Shown here in pieces: positions 34,996 through 44,398 of a DNA stretch of 64,000 nt. This stretch comes from Larkinella punicea. Lineage in GTDB: Bacteria > Bacteroidota > Bacteroidia > Cytophagales > Spirosomataceae. Each line of letters opens with the position of its first letter. Position 1 is the first letter of the stretch. The DNA is taken from contig NZ_QOWE01000014.1 of assembly GCF_003334855.1 (NCBI RefSeq), positions 62,001 to 126,000 on the forward strand, written 5' to 3'. The notes beneath the pieces were generated by a model. The model ran no database searches and was not told the DNA's origin. It worked only from the letters and a program-made list of their open reading frames with translations. The translations under genes were made by a program, and so were the position numbers.

Positions 34996-35379
34996 CGCAG
35001 GGCACCCGGAATGCTACATTCTGAGGGGCATCTGTTCACCGGAAGCGAATCGTTTTATTGGATTTCTTCCTCAGGTATTTTTCTAGCGAAAACCGCCTAA
35101 ACAAATTACAAAAACCGTTACCAAGGCTTCTTTGTCCCGTTTTCAATAGAACAGGAACACTTTACCCAACGGTTTTACCATCCCGTTTTCCACTCGATCA
35201 CCAGCTCATTACCGACACTTTCTACACGCTTTGCCGATCTCTGCTCTATACGCCTAGAAAAAATTTCTGCCAGTTGGTAAGACAGAAAGCAGATTCCGAT
35301 TAAATTCCTACCAATAGTCGCATACGCAGTAATATTAATTGAGTTTTGCGTATTTTATAAGTTAAAATCGTTTATTATT

Positions 35380-35387
35380 TAGATTTG
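35380..35387 (+). promoter_or_regulatory. Candidate -7 box for tdh-kbl
   Basis: TAGATTTG is an exact match to TAnnTTTG, about 90 bp before the tdh start. No -33 element is found at the right distance (TTTTG at 35344-35348 is too far), so support is partial. Confidence 0.35.
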
Positions 35388-35477
35388 TAAAGGAAATTAT
35401 CAAAGCACCTTATTCTCTTTTTACGCATAAACGACTTCATCAACAACCCTTTTTCAGCTTTCTGAGACCACACGTAC

Positions 35478-36440
35478 ATGAAGCGAGACACTATTTTACT
35501 GATCGGAGCCAACGGACAAATCGGTACGGCTCTGCTCCCCCGCCTACAGGATAGTTTCGGAATTGACGCCGTGGTGGCGTCGGATTTACGAATGCCAACC
35601 CTGCCGCAGGGGCCGTTTGAAATCCTGGATGCCACGCAACCGGACGAGCTGGCCCGGTTGATCCGAAAATATAACATTACCCAGATTTACCACCTGGCCG
35701 CCGTTCTCTCGGCCAAGGGCGAATCTGACCCGATCAGTGCCTGGAACCTGAACATGCAAACCCTGCTGAACGTCTTTGAAGTAGGCCGGACCTACAAACT
35801 CGATAAAGTGTTTGTTCCCAGTTCCATTGCGGCTTTCGGCGATCATTCACCCAAATACGAAACACCGCAAACCGCCTACATGGACCCGTCGACGGTGTAC
35901 GGCATCAGCAAAGTGGCCGCCGAAAACTGGTCGATGTATTACCACAAACGATACGGGTTGGACATCCGCTCGCTGCGGTATCCCGGTGTCATCAGCTACC
36001 AGTCCATGCCCGGCGGAGGAACCACGGATTATGCCGTCGATATTTACCACAAAGCGGTTCAGCACTTGCCGTTTGAGTGTTTTCTGGCCGAAAACACCCG
36101 TTTGCCCATGATCTATATGGACGATGCGATTCGGGCGACGATGGAACTGATGGAAGCGGCTGCGGATCGGGTTCAGGTGCGAACCTCGTATAACCTGACC
36201 GGCATGAGTTTTACGCCGGCCGAACTGACGGCGTCCATTCAAACGTATTTTCCAGATTTTGTGACCCGCTATAAACCGGACTTCCGGCAGGAAATTGCCG
36301 ATTCATGGCCCAAAACCATCGACGATTCGGCGGCCCGGCACGACTGGGGCTGGCAACCGCACTACGATCTGCCCGCCATGACCCGCGAAATGATTACCCA
36401 ACTCACCCAAATTTACGATCCACAATCTCAATTGAAATAA
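35478..36440 (+). CDS. tdh: L-threonine 3-dehydrogenase, SDR (epimerase-like) type
   Basis: A 320-residue extended short-chain dehydrogenase that oxidises L-threonine to 2-amino-3-ketobutyrate with NAD. The NAD site is [13 protein letters not shown] near the N-terminus. The catalytic YxxxK is YGISK (about residue 141), preceded by the Ser/Thr in [22 protein letters not shown] and [10 protein letters not shown] are blocks shared with the UDP-galactose-epimerase-like threonine dehydrogenases. The assignment is strengthened by context: the stop codon lies one base before the start of kbl, the next enzyme of the pathway. Confidence 0.9.
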   Translation: MKRDTILLIGANGQIGTALLPRLQDSFGIDAVVASDLRMPTLPQGPFEILDATQPDELARLIRKYNITQIYHLAAVLSAKGESDPISAWNLNMQTLLNVFEVGRTYKLDKVFVPSSIAAFGDHSPKYETPQTAYMDPSTVYGISKVAAENWSMYYHKRYGLDIRSLRYPGVISYQSMPGGGTTDYAVDIYHKAVQHLPFECFLAENTRLPMIYMDDAIRATMELMEAAADRVQVRTSYNLTGMSFTPAELTASIQTYFPDFVTRYKPDFRQEIADSWPKTIDDSAARHDWGWQPHYDLPAMTREMITQLTQIYDPQSQLK

Positions 36441-36441
36441 T

Positions 36442-37641
36442 ATGACTCCTTACGAAACCACCCGCGCATCCTTTCAACAGGAACTGGACGGCATCCGGGA
36501 AGCCGGTCTTTACAAGTCCGAGCGGATCATTGTCTCCCCGCAGTCGGCGATAATTGCCGTGAAAGACGGACAGAAAGTGTTGAATTTCTGTGCCAACAAT
36601 TACCTGGGACTTTCCTCCCACCCCGACGTGATCGAAGCCGCTCACCAGGCCCTTGAGAGCCACGGTTTCGGCATGTCGTCGGTGCGGTTTATCTGTGGTA
36701 CGCAGGACATTCACAAGGAACTGGAGCAAAAAACCGCCGAGTTCGTCGGTGCGGAAGACTGCATTTTATACGCGGCTGCCTTCGACGCCAACGGGGGCGT
36801 TTTTGAACCCTTGCTGAACGAAGAAGATGCCATCATTTCGGACGAACTCAACCACGCGTCGATCATCGACGGCATCCGGCTGTGCAAGGCCAAACGGTTC
36901 CGGTATAAACACAATGACATGGCCGATCTGGAGGCTCAGCTACAGGCCGCTTCCTCGTCACGGCGCAAACTCATTGTTACCGACGGCGCCTTTTCGATGG
37001 ACGGAACCATCGCCCAACTGGATAAAATCTGCGATCTGGCCGACCAATACGGTGCCATGACGATGATCGACGAGTGCCACGCCAGCGGTTTTCTGGGCCG
37101 AACGGGTCGCGGCACCGCCGAATACCGCAATGTTCTGGGGCGAATCGACATCATCACCGGCACCTACGGAAAAGCACTCGGCGGGGCTTCCGGCGGTTTT
37201 ACGGCAGCCCGGAAAGAAATCGTTGAACTACTCCGCCAACGGTCGCGGCCCTATCTGTTTTCCAACACGCTGGCACCATCGATTGTCGGCGCATCGCTGA
37301 AAGTGCTGGAGTTGCTGAATGCCTCGACTCACCTGCGGGACAAGCTGGAAACCAACACCCGGTATTTCCGGGAAGCGATGACGGCCGCCGGTTTCGACAT
37401 CATCCCCGGCGAACACCCGATTGTGCCAATCATGCTCTACGACGCACCGCTGGCGCAGGAATTTGCCGCCCGGTTGCTGAAAGAAGGCATCTACGTCATC
37501 GGTTTCTTCTACCCGGTTGTTCCCAAGGGCAAAGCCCGGATTCGGGTTCAGATTTCGGCGGGTCATGAGCCGGAGCATCTGGAAAAAGCGGTGGCGGCCT
37601 TCACCAAAATTGGTCAGGAACTGGGCGTGATTCCCGCCTGA
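36442..37641 (+). CDS. kbl: Glycine C-acetyltransferase (2-amino-3-ketobutyrate CoA ligase)
   Basis: A 399-residue PLP enzyme of the alpha-oxoamine synthase family; it splits 2-amino-3-ketobutyrate with CoA into glycine and acetyl-CoA. Family blocks include [40 protein letters not shown] and [12 protein letters not shown] (the Asp and His that hold PLP). The Schiff-base lysine lies in [13 protein letters not shown] (about residue 242). Length is normal. It forms an operon with tdh (1-bp gap), so together they convert threonine to glycine and acetyl-CoA. Confidence 0.95.
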   Translation: MTPYETTRASFQQELDGIREAGLYKSERIIVSPQSAIIAVKDGQKVLNFCANNYLGLSSHPDVIEAAHQALESHGFGMSSVRFICGTQDIHKELEQKTAEFVGAEDCILYAAAFDANGGVFEPLLNEEDAIISDELNHASIIDGIRLCKAKRFRYKHNDMADLEAQLQAASSSRRKLIVTDGAFSMDGTIAQLDKICDLADQYGAMTMIDECHASGFLGRTGRGTAEYRNVLGRIDIITGTYGKALGGASGGFTAARKEIVELLRQRSRPYLFSNTLAPSIVGASLKVLELLNASTHLRDKLETNTRYFREAMTAAGFDIIPGEHPIVPIMLYDAPLAQEFAARLLKEGIYVIGFFYPVVPKGKARIRVQISAGHEPEHLEKAVAAFTKIGQELGVIPA

Positions 37642-37649
37642 TCGAGTTC

Positions 37650-37701
37650 ATTCCCCTACCATACAGCCTGGGGCCGGTCGGAACACACCGGGTAGGGGGA
37701 T
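37650..37701 (+). terminator. Hairpin after kbl
   Basis: ATTCCCCTACC (37650-37660) and GGTAGGGGGAT (37691-37701) pair over about 11 bp with a loop of 30 bases. Only a short T-rich tail follows, so termination is plausible but not certain. Confidence 0.5.
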
Positions 37702-37759
37702 TTGTGTTCATGTCATTGCGTTGCGTTTCGACAGAAAGAATACAACTCACTGTAAATCA

Positions 37760-38746
37760 ATGACAAAAGAAAGCAAAACTGTAATCCAGGCCATTGCGCT
37801 GGGATTGGTCAGTAACCTGTTCCTCTCCGTTGGGCTGATTGTCAATAGTCTAATGGCTTTTTCCGGTTCACACTGGGCCTGGACGGCATCGCTCCGGTAT
37901 TGGCTGCTGCTTCCTTTTCTGTTGATCATCGTGGCCGGTAACCGTCAGTTAAAACCGCTGCTGATCGCCATGAAACAGATGCCCGGCACGTTTCTGATCT
38001 GGGGCAACATTGGCTTCGGCATTTTCTACGCCTTTCTGACTTTTGCTTCACTTTTCGCACCCGGCTGGCTCGTGGCCGCTGGTTTTGAAATCACCATTCT
38101 GGCGGGTTTGCTGCTGGCGCCGTTCATTTATTCGGATCACCGGGCCATTATTCCCCGCAAGGCCCTGCTGCTTTCGGCCCTGCTCGTGGTCAGCATTGCA
38201 GTGATGCAGCTTGAGAAAATGAAATCTTTCCACCTGGGTGATTCAACGCTGATTAGTCTGGGTTTAACGCTGGTTGCCGCCTTCCTGTGGCCACTCGGTA
38301 ACCGTAAACTGATGCTCGATCTGGAACACCGCAACATTCACCTGAGCGCCTGGCAACGCGTTCTGGGTATGTGTCTGGGGAGCCTGCCGGTTTTGATTCT
38401 CCTGGCAGTTTACGGTTTTTATGAATCCGGTCCTCCGGCCAAAGTGCAGGTGTTTTCGTCCTTGATGGCGGCTCTTTTTTCAGGGGTTCTGGGAAGCGTT
38501 TTATTCTTCAAAGCCATTCAACTGGTTCGGAAAAACCCCACGGCCCTGGCCACGGTCGAAGCGACGCAGGTCACCACCATCTTCTTTACACTGCTCGGTG
38601 AAATCATTTTTAAAGGCGTCGGCTGGCCCGGTTTTTACGGCAATCTCGGTTTTCTCATCATGCTGCTCGGACTGAGTTACTACGTCTTTCTGTCGGTCCA
38701 AAGCAATAAATCCAAAAAAATCCTGCAACCGGATCACGTTCACTGA
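37760..38746 (+). CDS. Multidrug resistance efflux transporter family (EmrE-like DMT) protein
   Basis: About 328 residues from ATG 37760 (MTKESKTVIQAIALGL). Around ten hydrophobic helices are visible in two halves, as in drug/metabolite (DMT) transporters. The second half has VFSSLMAALFSGVLGSVLFF and ALATVEATQVTTIFFTLLGE, typical of the EmrE-like family of ten-helix Bacteroidota and Firmicutes proteins. It is an inner-membrane exporter or permease; the substrate is unknown. It follows kbl after a hairpin and probably has its own promoter. An in-frame TTG at 37721 would only add a polar extension. Confidence 0.78.
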   Translation: MTKESKTVIQAIALGLVSNLFLSVGLIVNSLMAFSGSHWAWTASLRYWLLLPFLLIIVAGNRQLKPLLIAMKQMPGTFLIWGNIGFGIFYAFLTFASLFAPGWLVAAGFEITILAGLLLAPFIYSDHRAIIPRKALLLSALLVVSIAVMQLEKMKSFHLGDSTLISLGLTLVAAFLWPLGNRKLMLDLEHRNIHLSAWQRVLGMCLGSLPVLILLAVYGFYESGPPAKVQVFSSLMAALFSGVLGSVLFFKAIQLVRKNPTALATVEATQVTTIFFTLLGEIIFKGVGWPGFYGNLGFLIMLLGLSYYVFLSVQSNKSKKILQPDHVH

Positions 38747-38768
38747 CGTTCCCCTGCGATTTTGCCTA

Positions 38769-38810
38769 CCCCGCCCAACGACAGAGCGGGGCAGACGTCG
38801 TTGCTTTTAT
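38769..38810 (+). terminator. Hairpin/pseudoknot after the DMT transporter gene
   Basis: CCCCGC (38769-38774) pairs with GCGGGG (38786-38791). The loop bases CAACGAC (38776-38782) can also pair with GTCGTTG (38797-38803), which is followed by CTTTTATT. This could act as a terminator by the second stem, or fold as an H-type pseudoknot. Confidence 0.55.
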
Positions 38811-38929
38811 TGTCAGGTATTGGCAAATGTCACCGATTATTCGTTCGGACTCCCCTGTTGTTAACTTGCGTTCCTGCCCGGCGTCTTTCCTGCTTAGTTT
38901 TACGCCATCGTTACGTTCTCCACACCATT

Positions 38930-38937
38930 TACTTTTG
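38930..38937 (+). promoter_or_regulatory. -7 box next to the ELWxxDGT gene start
   Basis: TACTTTTG is an exact TAnnTTTG match ending 6 bases before ATG 38944. No good -33 box lies 19-20 bp upstream. If used, the transcript would start at the ATG. Confidence 0.35.
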
Positions 38938-38943
38938 AACACC

Positions 38944-41196
38944 ATGAAGAAATCTACGTTTATTCACCTCGTTCTGGGGTGCTGGATCAGCTTTGTCAGT
39001 ACATTTTCCGTTCAGGCTCAGGCTCCCCTTTCCCTCAAAACATTTCCCGGCGGTATTACCGAAATCATTCAGTATAACGGCGCCCTTTATTTCAACGCCA
39101 ACGATGGCATCAACGGTGCCGAACTCTGGAAAAGTGACGGAACAGCCGCCGGAACCGTGCTGCTGAAAGACATCAATCCCGGCGCAGCCAGTTCGTCACC
39201 CGTACGCATGATCGTGGTCAACAACACCCTGTTTTTTGCGGCCAATAACGGCACCAACGGCCAGGAGCTGTGGAAAAGCAACGGAACAGCCGCCGGAACC
39301 GTGCTGGTGAAAGACATTCGCAGCGGTGGTTATGAGTCGATTCCAGCCTGGATGACCGATGTCAACGGCACGCTGTTTTTCCGGGCCAACAACGGCACCC
39401 ATGGCAGTGAAATCTGGAAAACCGACGGCACCGAAGCCGGAACGGTGTTGGTCAAAGACATCAACTACGGAACCGCCGATGGCGATCCGCAGTACCTGAC
39501 CAACGTCAACGGCACGCTCTTTTTCAAGGCCAACAACGGCACCAACGGTTCTGAACTCTGGAAAAGCGACGGCACCTCCTTCGGTACGGTACTGGTGAAA
39601 GATATCTATACCGGTGCCAGCGGATCCAACATTGCTTACTCAGCCAACATCAACGGCACCCTGTATTTTGCGGCCTGGACTTCGGCGACGGGCAGCGAAC
39701 TCTGGAAAAGCGACGGCACGGCTGCCGGAACCGTGCTGGTGAAAGACATCCATGCCGGCCCTTCTCCTTCCGAAGTCTCCTTTCTGACCAACCTCAACGG
39801 CGTCGCGTATTTTAAAGCCTATGAACCAAATGCCGGCATCGAACTCTGGAAAAGCAACGGTTCGGCCCCCGGAACCACGCTGCTGAAAGACATTCTTCCC
39901 GGCGCACCGGGCGAAGCCAACGGCGTACCCGGTTTTCTGACGGTGGTCAACAACCAGATTTTCTTTACCGCCAATACGTTCGGAAAAGGTCGGGAACTGT
40001 GGAAAACCGACGGCACGACCGCCGGAACCGCGCTGGTGAAAGACATCAACCCCGGCCAGGAAGCATCGGATGCAACCAGTTTCGCCGAGATGGGCGGTGT
40101 GCTGTATATGAGTGCCAAAACCGCCACGACCGGTTTTGAACTCTGGAAAAGCGATGGTACCGAAGCCGGAACGTTCCCGATTGCCGATATCAATCCCGGC
40201 GTTCCCGATTCATCACCGTATGAATTAACGCCCCTCAATGGTGTGCTGTATTTTGCCGCCACGGGTTCAAACGGCACCAAGCAATTGTTCCGTCTGAATC
40301 CCTGCGTCAGTCCGCCCGCGCCGAACCTGGCTTCCGGTGGTCAAAACAAGGTAACCGTTACCCAAAATGCCCCGGCGGTGGTTCTCACGGCGTCCAACTG
40401 TTCAGGACAATTGAACTGGAGCGGGCCAAACAATGCGACCGGCACAGGCAACATCACCGTTCCGACCTCGGCGACCGGCACGTTCGTCTACACCGCCCAC
40501 TGCGTCGTCAGCGGCTGCATCAGCCCGGCGTCCAGTGCCACAGTCATCGTTCAGCCCGCCGTCAACAACCCCGGTCCCGGGCCGGTGGTAACGGGTAATT
40601 TCGAAGGGTATCTCGACAAGGTAGAGTGCGGCACGATGCGTGGCTGGGTTTGGGATAAAAACCTGCCAAACACCGTCATGAAGGTCGAATTCTTTGCGAA
40701 CGGCAATTCCATTGGCACCATCGACGCCAACATTTTCCGGCAGGATCTGAAGGATTCGGGCAAAGGCAACGGGATTCACGCATACAGTTTCCCGACCCCG
40801 GCGACTCTGAAAAACGGGCAAACCTACTCGATCAGCGCCAAGGTCTTCAACAGCAATTATGTGCTGAAGTGGGCACCCAAAAACCTGACCTGCCCGAACG
40901 GAAGCCGCATCGCTACTGAATCGGCCGAAACGCAAAAACCGCTCGACGTGGTCGTACTCGGCAATCCGGTCCAGAATGAGCAGGTAGAAGTCGAAGTGCG
41001 CGGGGCCGAAGGCCAACCGTTGCGGTTGCTGTTAACCGACCTGCAAGGCCGGGTGCTGGCCGAAAAAGAGGTTGTTCGGGCTTCCGAAGTGGAACATCAA
41101 CGGTTCTCCGTACACCATGCCGCACCGAGTATCTTGCTGCTTCGGGTTGCCAGCCTCCGCCAATCCCAAACCGTTAAAATACTGAAGGCTAATTAA
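38944..41196 (+). CDS. ELWxxDGT-repeat surface protein with C-terminal sorting-like domain
   Basis: About 750 residues from ATG 38944 (MKKSTFIHLVLGCWISF). A signal peptide ends near VQAQA. Eight repeats of about 60 residues follow, each with an ELWKSDGTAAGT-like motif and a following LVKDI strand, the pattern of hyalin/ELWxxDGT propeller-like repeats. After about residue 450 there is an Ig-like segment (VTVTQNAPAVVLTASNCSG), then an approximately 95-residue domain starting FEGYLDKVECGTMRGWVWDK. A final region (LLLTDLQGRVLAEKEV to TVKILKAN) resembles the type IX secretion sorting domain. It is likely secreted or cell-surface; function is unknown. Confidence 0.82.
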   Translation: MKKSTFIHLVLGCWISFVSTFSVQAQAPLSLKTFPGGITEIIQYNGALYFNANDGINGAELWKSDGTAAGTVLLKDINPGAASSSPVRMIVVNNTLFFAANNGTNGQELWKSNGTAAGTVLVKDIRSGGYESIPAWMTDVNGTLFFRANNGTHGSEIWKTDGTEAGTVLVKDINYGTADGDPQYLTNVNGTLFFKANNGTNGSELWKSDGTSFGTVLVKDIYTGASGSNIAYSANINGTLYFAAWTSATGSELWKSDGTAAGTVLVKDIHAGPSPSEVSFLTNLNGVAYFKAYEPNAGIELWKSNGSAPGTTLLKDILPGAPGEANGVPGFLTVVNNQIFFTANTFGKGRELWKTDGTTAGTALVKDINPGQEASDATSFAEMGGVLYMSAKTATTGFELWKSDGTEAGTFPIADINPGVPDSSPYELTPLNGVLYFAATGSNGTKQLFRLNPCVSPPAPNLASGGQNKVTVTQNAPAVVLTASNCSGQLNWSGPNNATGTGNITVPTSATGTFVYTAHCVVSGCISPASSATVIVQPAVNNPGPGPVVTGNFEGYLDKVECGTMRGWVWDKNLPNTVMKVEFFANGNSIGTIDANIFRQDLKDSGKGNGIHAYSFPTPATLKNGQTYSISAKVFNSNYVLKWAPKNLTCPNGSRIATESAETQKPLDVVVLGNPVQNEQVEVEVRGAEGQPLRLLLTDLQGRVLAEKEVVRASEVEHQRFSVHHAAPSILLLRVASLRQSQTVKILKAN

Positions 41197-41228
41197 TTTT
41201 ACCTGCTCCCGATCAGTCCTACAAAAAC

Positions 41229-41274
41229 AAGCCTGAAAGGCTTGACGCTGGATAACCCCGGATGCAACCCGGGG
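41229..41274. repeat. Dispersed double-palindrome repeat
   Basis: Two palindromes lie side by side: AAGCCTGAAAGGCTT (41229-41243) and CCCCGGATGCAACCCGGGG (41256-41274). They lie between convergent genes; this pattern is common between genes in Bacteroidota. It may also act as a bidirectional terminator. Confidence 0.6.
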
Positions 41275-41333
41275 CTACCGGGGCACTGGGCCAAGGCGAG
41301 ACTAAAGATGGCAAAATCGGATGGCTAGCTTCT

Positions 41334-43112
41334 TCAGTGAGCCGACTGCAACGCTTCCAATGCCCCGGCCAGATACACCAGCGGAGCATTCCAGTTGATC
41401 GCAATTTCGTTGGACGCGTAGGAACAGGACGCATCGATGAACAGCTCATCCGCCGACGTGGCCGTGTAGCCTTCGCACTTGTCCTGTTTGGGTGCATTGC
41501 CGTTAGGGCCACCCGACAACAGGCCCGGAACCGGGGCTTCAATGCCATCGGCGACCGAGGGCCGGTGGTGCGGATTCATCACCGGTTTGTCGCCAAAACC
41601 GGTGACGAAGCAATAGCCGGTGGCATTGCGGCCCAGCAAATAATCGAAGTTGGTTAGGGCGTTGCGCAGGTATTTTTTGTCGTTCGTCAAGCGATACGCC
41701 TGAACCAGCGCAATGCCCTGATTGGCCGCGACCGCGCTACTGCCCCAAATGTAATCCCGCGCCGACTTGCCCATAACAGTTTGGTAGGCCTGTTGGTCGA
41801 CATCCCGGATCAGTTCATCGGCAAAACCGGTCAGCCGTTTTTTGAGTTGCGGAAGGTCTTTCTGACCCAGTGGCGTCAGGCTTTTCTCAAACCGGGCCAG
41901 GGTGTAATACCCCAGCAGCCGAACCTGCGCCCAGGAGGGCAAGGGCATTTTTTCGTCCGGAAACAGGTTGACCGCCGTATAATAGGCCTCGTTCTTCGTG
42001 GTTACGTACAATTCAGCGGCCGCCCAGATCCACTCGTCGCTGGCGTCGCGGTCGCCGTATTCGCCGGTAACCACATCCGGGTCGAACGCTTCATTCATCG
42101 CATTCTGGCGGTAGTACTGATTCGGATTTTTCCTGGCCCACGCCCACGCCCGAACGGCAGCCGTCACGCAGGAGTCCGACAAACCCGGCAATTCCCGGCT
42201 CAACGGTTTGAAAATCCGCCCGGCCTGCGCCATCACAGCCGCAAAGTCGAGAGCCGCCGTGATGCTTTTCTGAACGACATACCGTTCCCTGGTGGCTTTG
42301 TCGGGCATCACCATGCCGTCGAAGCGGGCGTTGGTCAGTTTGTGATAAACCCCGCCGTCGGCTGGATCCTGCATGGTGAGCATCCAGCGCAGGTTCCAGA
42401 GCGACTCGTCCAGAATGTCCGGTATCTTATTCTCACTTTCGGGAATAGCGGTTTTGAAGGTCTGGCAAAACTGCGGAAAGTCTTCGTAGAGGGCCAGCAG
42501 CGTTCCGGTCGTAATCCCCGAATTGACAATGTATTTGTTGTAATCTCCGGCATCGTACCACCCGCCCGGCGACGACAGAACCGTACCCGCCGGACGCCCT
42601 TCCGAAACCGCCGACGGATGCACCAGCACCTGCGCATCTTCCCGGACATGACCCGCCGGACGGCTCCACTGCCCGGCGTATCGGGGGGGTAAATCCGTCG
42701 AAACCCGTTGATAATAAAAACCTTTCAGCGAACCAACGGCGACCGCGCGGTGAACCTGGGCCTTGATGTCGAAGGGATAGGAACGACCCAGACCGGGAAT
42801 CAGAACGACAAACGTGCCGGTGGCTTTCAGCGCGGAGAAATCCGCCGTCCGGGCGGTTTTGCCCGAAATCGCATTCTGGCGGGCTTCGCTCAGTGTGCCT
42901 TTAAAAACCGTTTTCTTCAAATCCGGCGTGGTGATCCGGAATTCACCCGAGGCATTGCCAACGACAATGGCAACTTTGGTGGCATTGGGGTAAAAGCCGA
43001 TCTGATTCAGGCGAATGTTGGTGGAAAGCGGTTGTGTTTGGGCAAAACCGGCGTCCAGCACCAGTAGAAAAGACAGCAAAACAGAAAATTGGGCAGGTTT
43101 GGGAAATCGCAT
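41334..43112 (-). CDS. Glycoside hydrolase family 9 (cellulase/endoglucanase)
   Basis: A 592-residue exported enzyme: a signal peptide (to about DAGFAQT), an N-terminal Ig-like CelD_N domain (about 30-110, with IRLNQIGFYPNATKVAIVVG), then an (alpha/alpha)6 catalytic domain. GGWYDAGDYNKY (about 185) carries the catalytic Asp pair. NPHHRPS (about 525) is the conserved His/Arg substrate site. The C-terminal NEIAINWNAPLVYL carries the acid Glu. It cleaves beta-1,4-glucans, and may process cello-oligosaccharides imported by nearby SusCD systems. The ECF sigma factor gene lies upstream on the same strand (104-bp gap). Confidence 0.92.
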   Translation of the reverse strand: MRFPKPAQFSVLLSFLLVLDAGFAQTQPLSTNIRLNQIGFYPNATKVAIVVGNASGEFRITTPDLKKTVFKGTLSEARQNAISGKTARTADFSALKATGTFVVLIPGLGRSYPFDIKAQVHRAVAVGSLKGFYYQRVSTDLPPRYAGQWSRPAGHVREDAQVLVHPSAVSEGRPAGTVLSSPGGWYDAGDYNKYIVNSGITTGTLLALYEDFPQFCQTFKTAIPESENKIPDILDESLWNLRWMLTMQDPADGGVYHKLTNARFDGMVMPDKATRERYVVQKSITAALDFAAVMAQAGRIFKPLSRELPGLSDSCVTAAVRAWAWARKNPNQYYRQNAMNEAFDPDVVTGEYGDRDASDEWIWAAAELYVTTKNEAYYTAVNLFPDEKMPLPSWAQVRLLGYYTLARFEKSLTPLGQKDLPQLKKRLTGFADELIRDVDQQAYQTVMGKSARDYIWGSSAVAANQGIALVQAYRLTNDKKYLRNALTNFDYLLGRNATGYCFVTGFGDKPVMNPHHRPSVADGIEAPVPGLLSGGPNGNAPKQDKCEGYTATSADELFIDASCSYASNEIAINWNAPLVYLAGALEALQSAH

Positions 43113-43216
43113 GGACGTAGATTTTAGTCAAATCTACAACGATTCTAGGCGTTTACGGTTTCTTCAGAGTCGAATTTGCATGAAAATCAGGCTGCGAATC
43201 CTGTTGTATCTACTCC

Positions 43217-43774
43217 TTAAACCGCCCCTACATATTCTTTTAAATGACACCGGAGCGTTCGCAGCGATTGCATGATGTGGTATTCGACCGTTCGTTCCGG
43301 GATGCAAAGCTGAAGCGAAATTTCACGAACGGAGTGGTTTTCCATCCGGTTTAGCCGGAAAATCTGCCGGGTTTTGTCGGGCAGATGCGCGATGCCCAAC
43401 TCCAGAGCTTTGGTCAGATCGTCGTAGGCCAGCAAATTTTCAGTATGGCAATCGTGGTCGGACAGGCTGGCAATCTTGAAATTTTCGTATTTCTGCCGAA
43501 TCAACACGGCTTTGATTTGATTTAGTATTTTGTATTTGACTGCTCCGAATAAATAATTCTTCAGATCATCGATCTGAACGGTTTGCCGCCGTTCCCACAA
43601 ATCCACAAAAAGATCCTGAACCAGTTCTTCGGCATTCTCCTGCGAGTACAATTTTTTCCGGGCTACGGCAAAAAGCGGATGCCAAAACTTGCGGTAAATC
43701 GCCTGAAAAGCCTCTTCGTCCCCAGTTTGGAAGAGTTTTACCAAAACGGCATCACATAAAACCGAGTAGTCCAT
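43217..43774 (-). CDS. RNA polymerase ECF-type sigma factor
   Basis: About 185 residues from ATG 43774 (MDYSVLCDAVLVKLF). Region 2 is seen at EEAFQAIYRKFWHPLFAVAR and AEELVQDLFVDLWERR; region 4 is a helix-turn-helix at LPDKTRQIFRLNRMENHSVR and LCIPERTVEYHIMQS. This is the Bacteroidota type that works with FecR-like anti-sigma factors to control SusCD genes. A longer in-frame GTG start at 43828 is possible but lacks family support. A FecR-like stub is encoded divergently at 44147, followed by SusC, so the sigma factor probably controls that system. Confidence 0.9.
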   Translation of the reverse strand: MDYSVLCDAVLVKLFQTGDEEAFQAIYRKFWHPLFAVARKKLYSQENAEELVQDLFVDLWERRQTVQIDDLKNYLFGAVKYKILNQIKAVLIRQKYENFKIASLSDHDCHTENLLAYDDLTKALELGIAHLPDKTRQIFRLNRMENHSVREISLQLCIPERTVEYHIMQSLRTLRCHLKEYVGAV

Positions 43775-44146
43775 AGAAGATAGCGATAGTGGGTCTGCCT
43801 TACCATTTTTGCGGAGGACACTCCCCAAAAAGAATAAATTATTATTCTAAGATTCCCATTTTATGCTTACACGCTATCCTGTACTTACCTGTGTTTACGT
43901 ACCCGTAAAATGGGTCACAACAAGCCAATTCACGGATTAGTCCTATTTTACCCAGTATTCCTTTACGGACTGTCCGTGGCGTATTCCTGCCTATAACAAA
44001 ACAAAGAATTTTTAGAAATTACCCGCATAATAATATAAATATTTAATTATTTAACAGTACGATTTGCGGTTTATCTTCTCAGGATTGACGTACCGGTATA
44101 GTCAATTCCCTGCCCTATACTGACGATTCCGGATTTGTGACTGAGA
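43775..44146. other. Divergent region between sigma factor and FecR-like stub
   Basis: About 370 AT-rich bases, especially at 44010-44070. It presumably holds promoters for both genes, but no full TTTG...TAnnTTTG pair was recognised. TACGATTTG at about 44066 is close to a -7 box with one extra base. Confidence 0.35.
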
Positions 44147-44398
44147 ATGCAAACGAATCACAAAAGCTTTTTGGAACTGCTCCAGCGCTACATGGATGGT
44201 GTCTGCTCATCGGAAGAAAAACAGATGATGGACTACTGGTATAGCTTGCTGGATCAGGATCAGGAAGAAAAAACCGGTAAGCTCTCCAGACAACAACTGG
44301 AAGAACGGCTGTGGACAAAAATTCAGCATCGGGTCCAGCGGAAAAATGAATCCGAAAATCACACAATCAATCTCAAATGGTGGCAGCACGACGAATAA
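44147..44398 (+). CDS. FecR-like anti-sigma N-terminal domain, stand-alone
   Basis: An 83-residue protein whose start (FLELLQRYMDGVCSSEEKQM, then DYWYSLLD) matches the cytoplasmic N-terminal domain of FecR-type anti-sigma factors, which binds the ECF sigma. It ends after ERLWTKIQHRVQRKNESEN with a normal TAA, exactly where a full FecR would enter its membrane helix. The membrane and periplasmic FecR domains are missing, and no continuation was seen in another frame before the SusC gene. It may be a soluble sigma-binding protein or a truncated remnant. The flanking ECF sigma factor and SusC support the family call. Confidence 0.65.
   Translation: MQTNHKSFLELLQRYMDGVCSSEEKQMMDYWYSLLDQDQEEKTGKLSRQQLEERLWTKIQHRVQRKNESENHTINLKWWQHDE

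Larger units (their letters stand above)
34487..35477. other. Intergenic region with tandem repeat array
   Basis: About 990 bp without a credible gene. It holds the 56-bp tandem array (34618-34910), inverted partial copies (34929-34995), an AT-rich stretch, and a perfect -7 box upstream of tdh (35380-35387). Small open frames here are produced by the repeats and are not taken as genes. Confidence 0.7.

Noticed and set aside
35058-35303. 81-codon plus-strand open frame after the array
   Set aside because: No start context, low-complexity AT-rich origin, no motif or conservation that can be seen.
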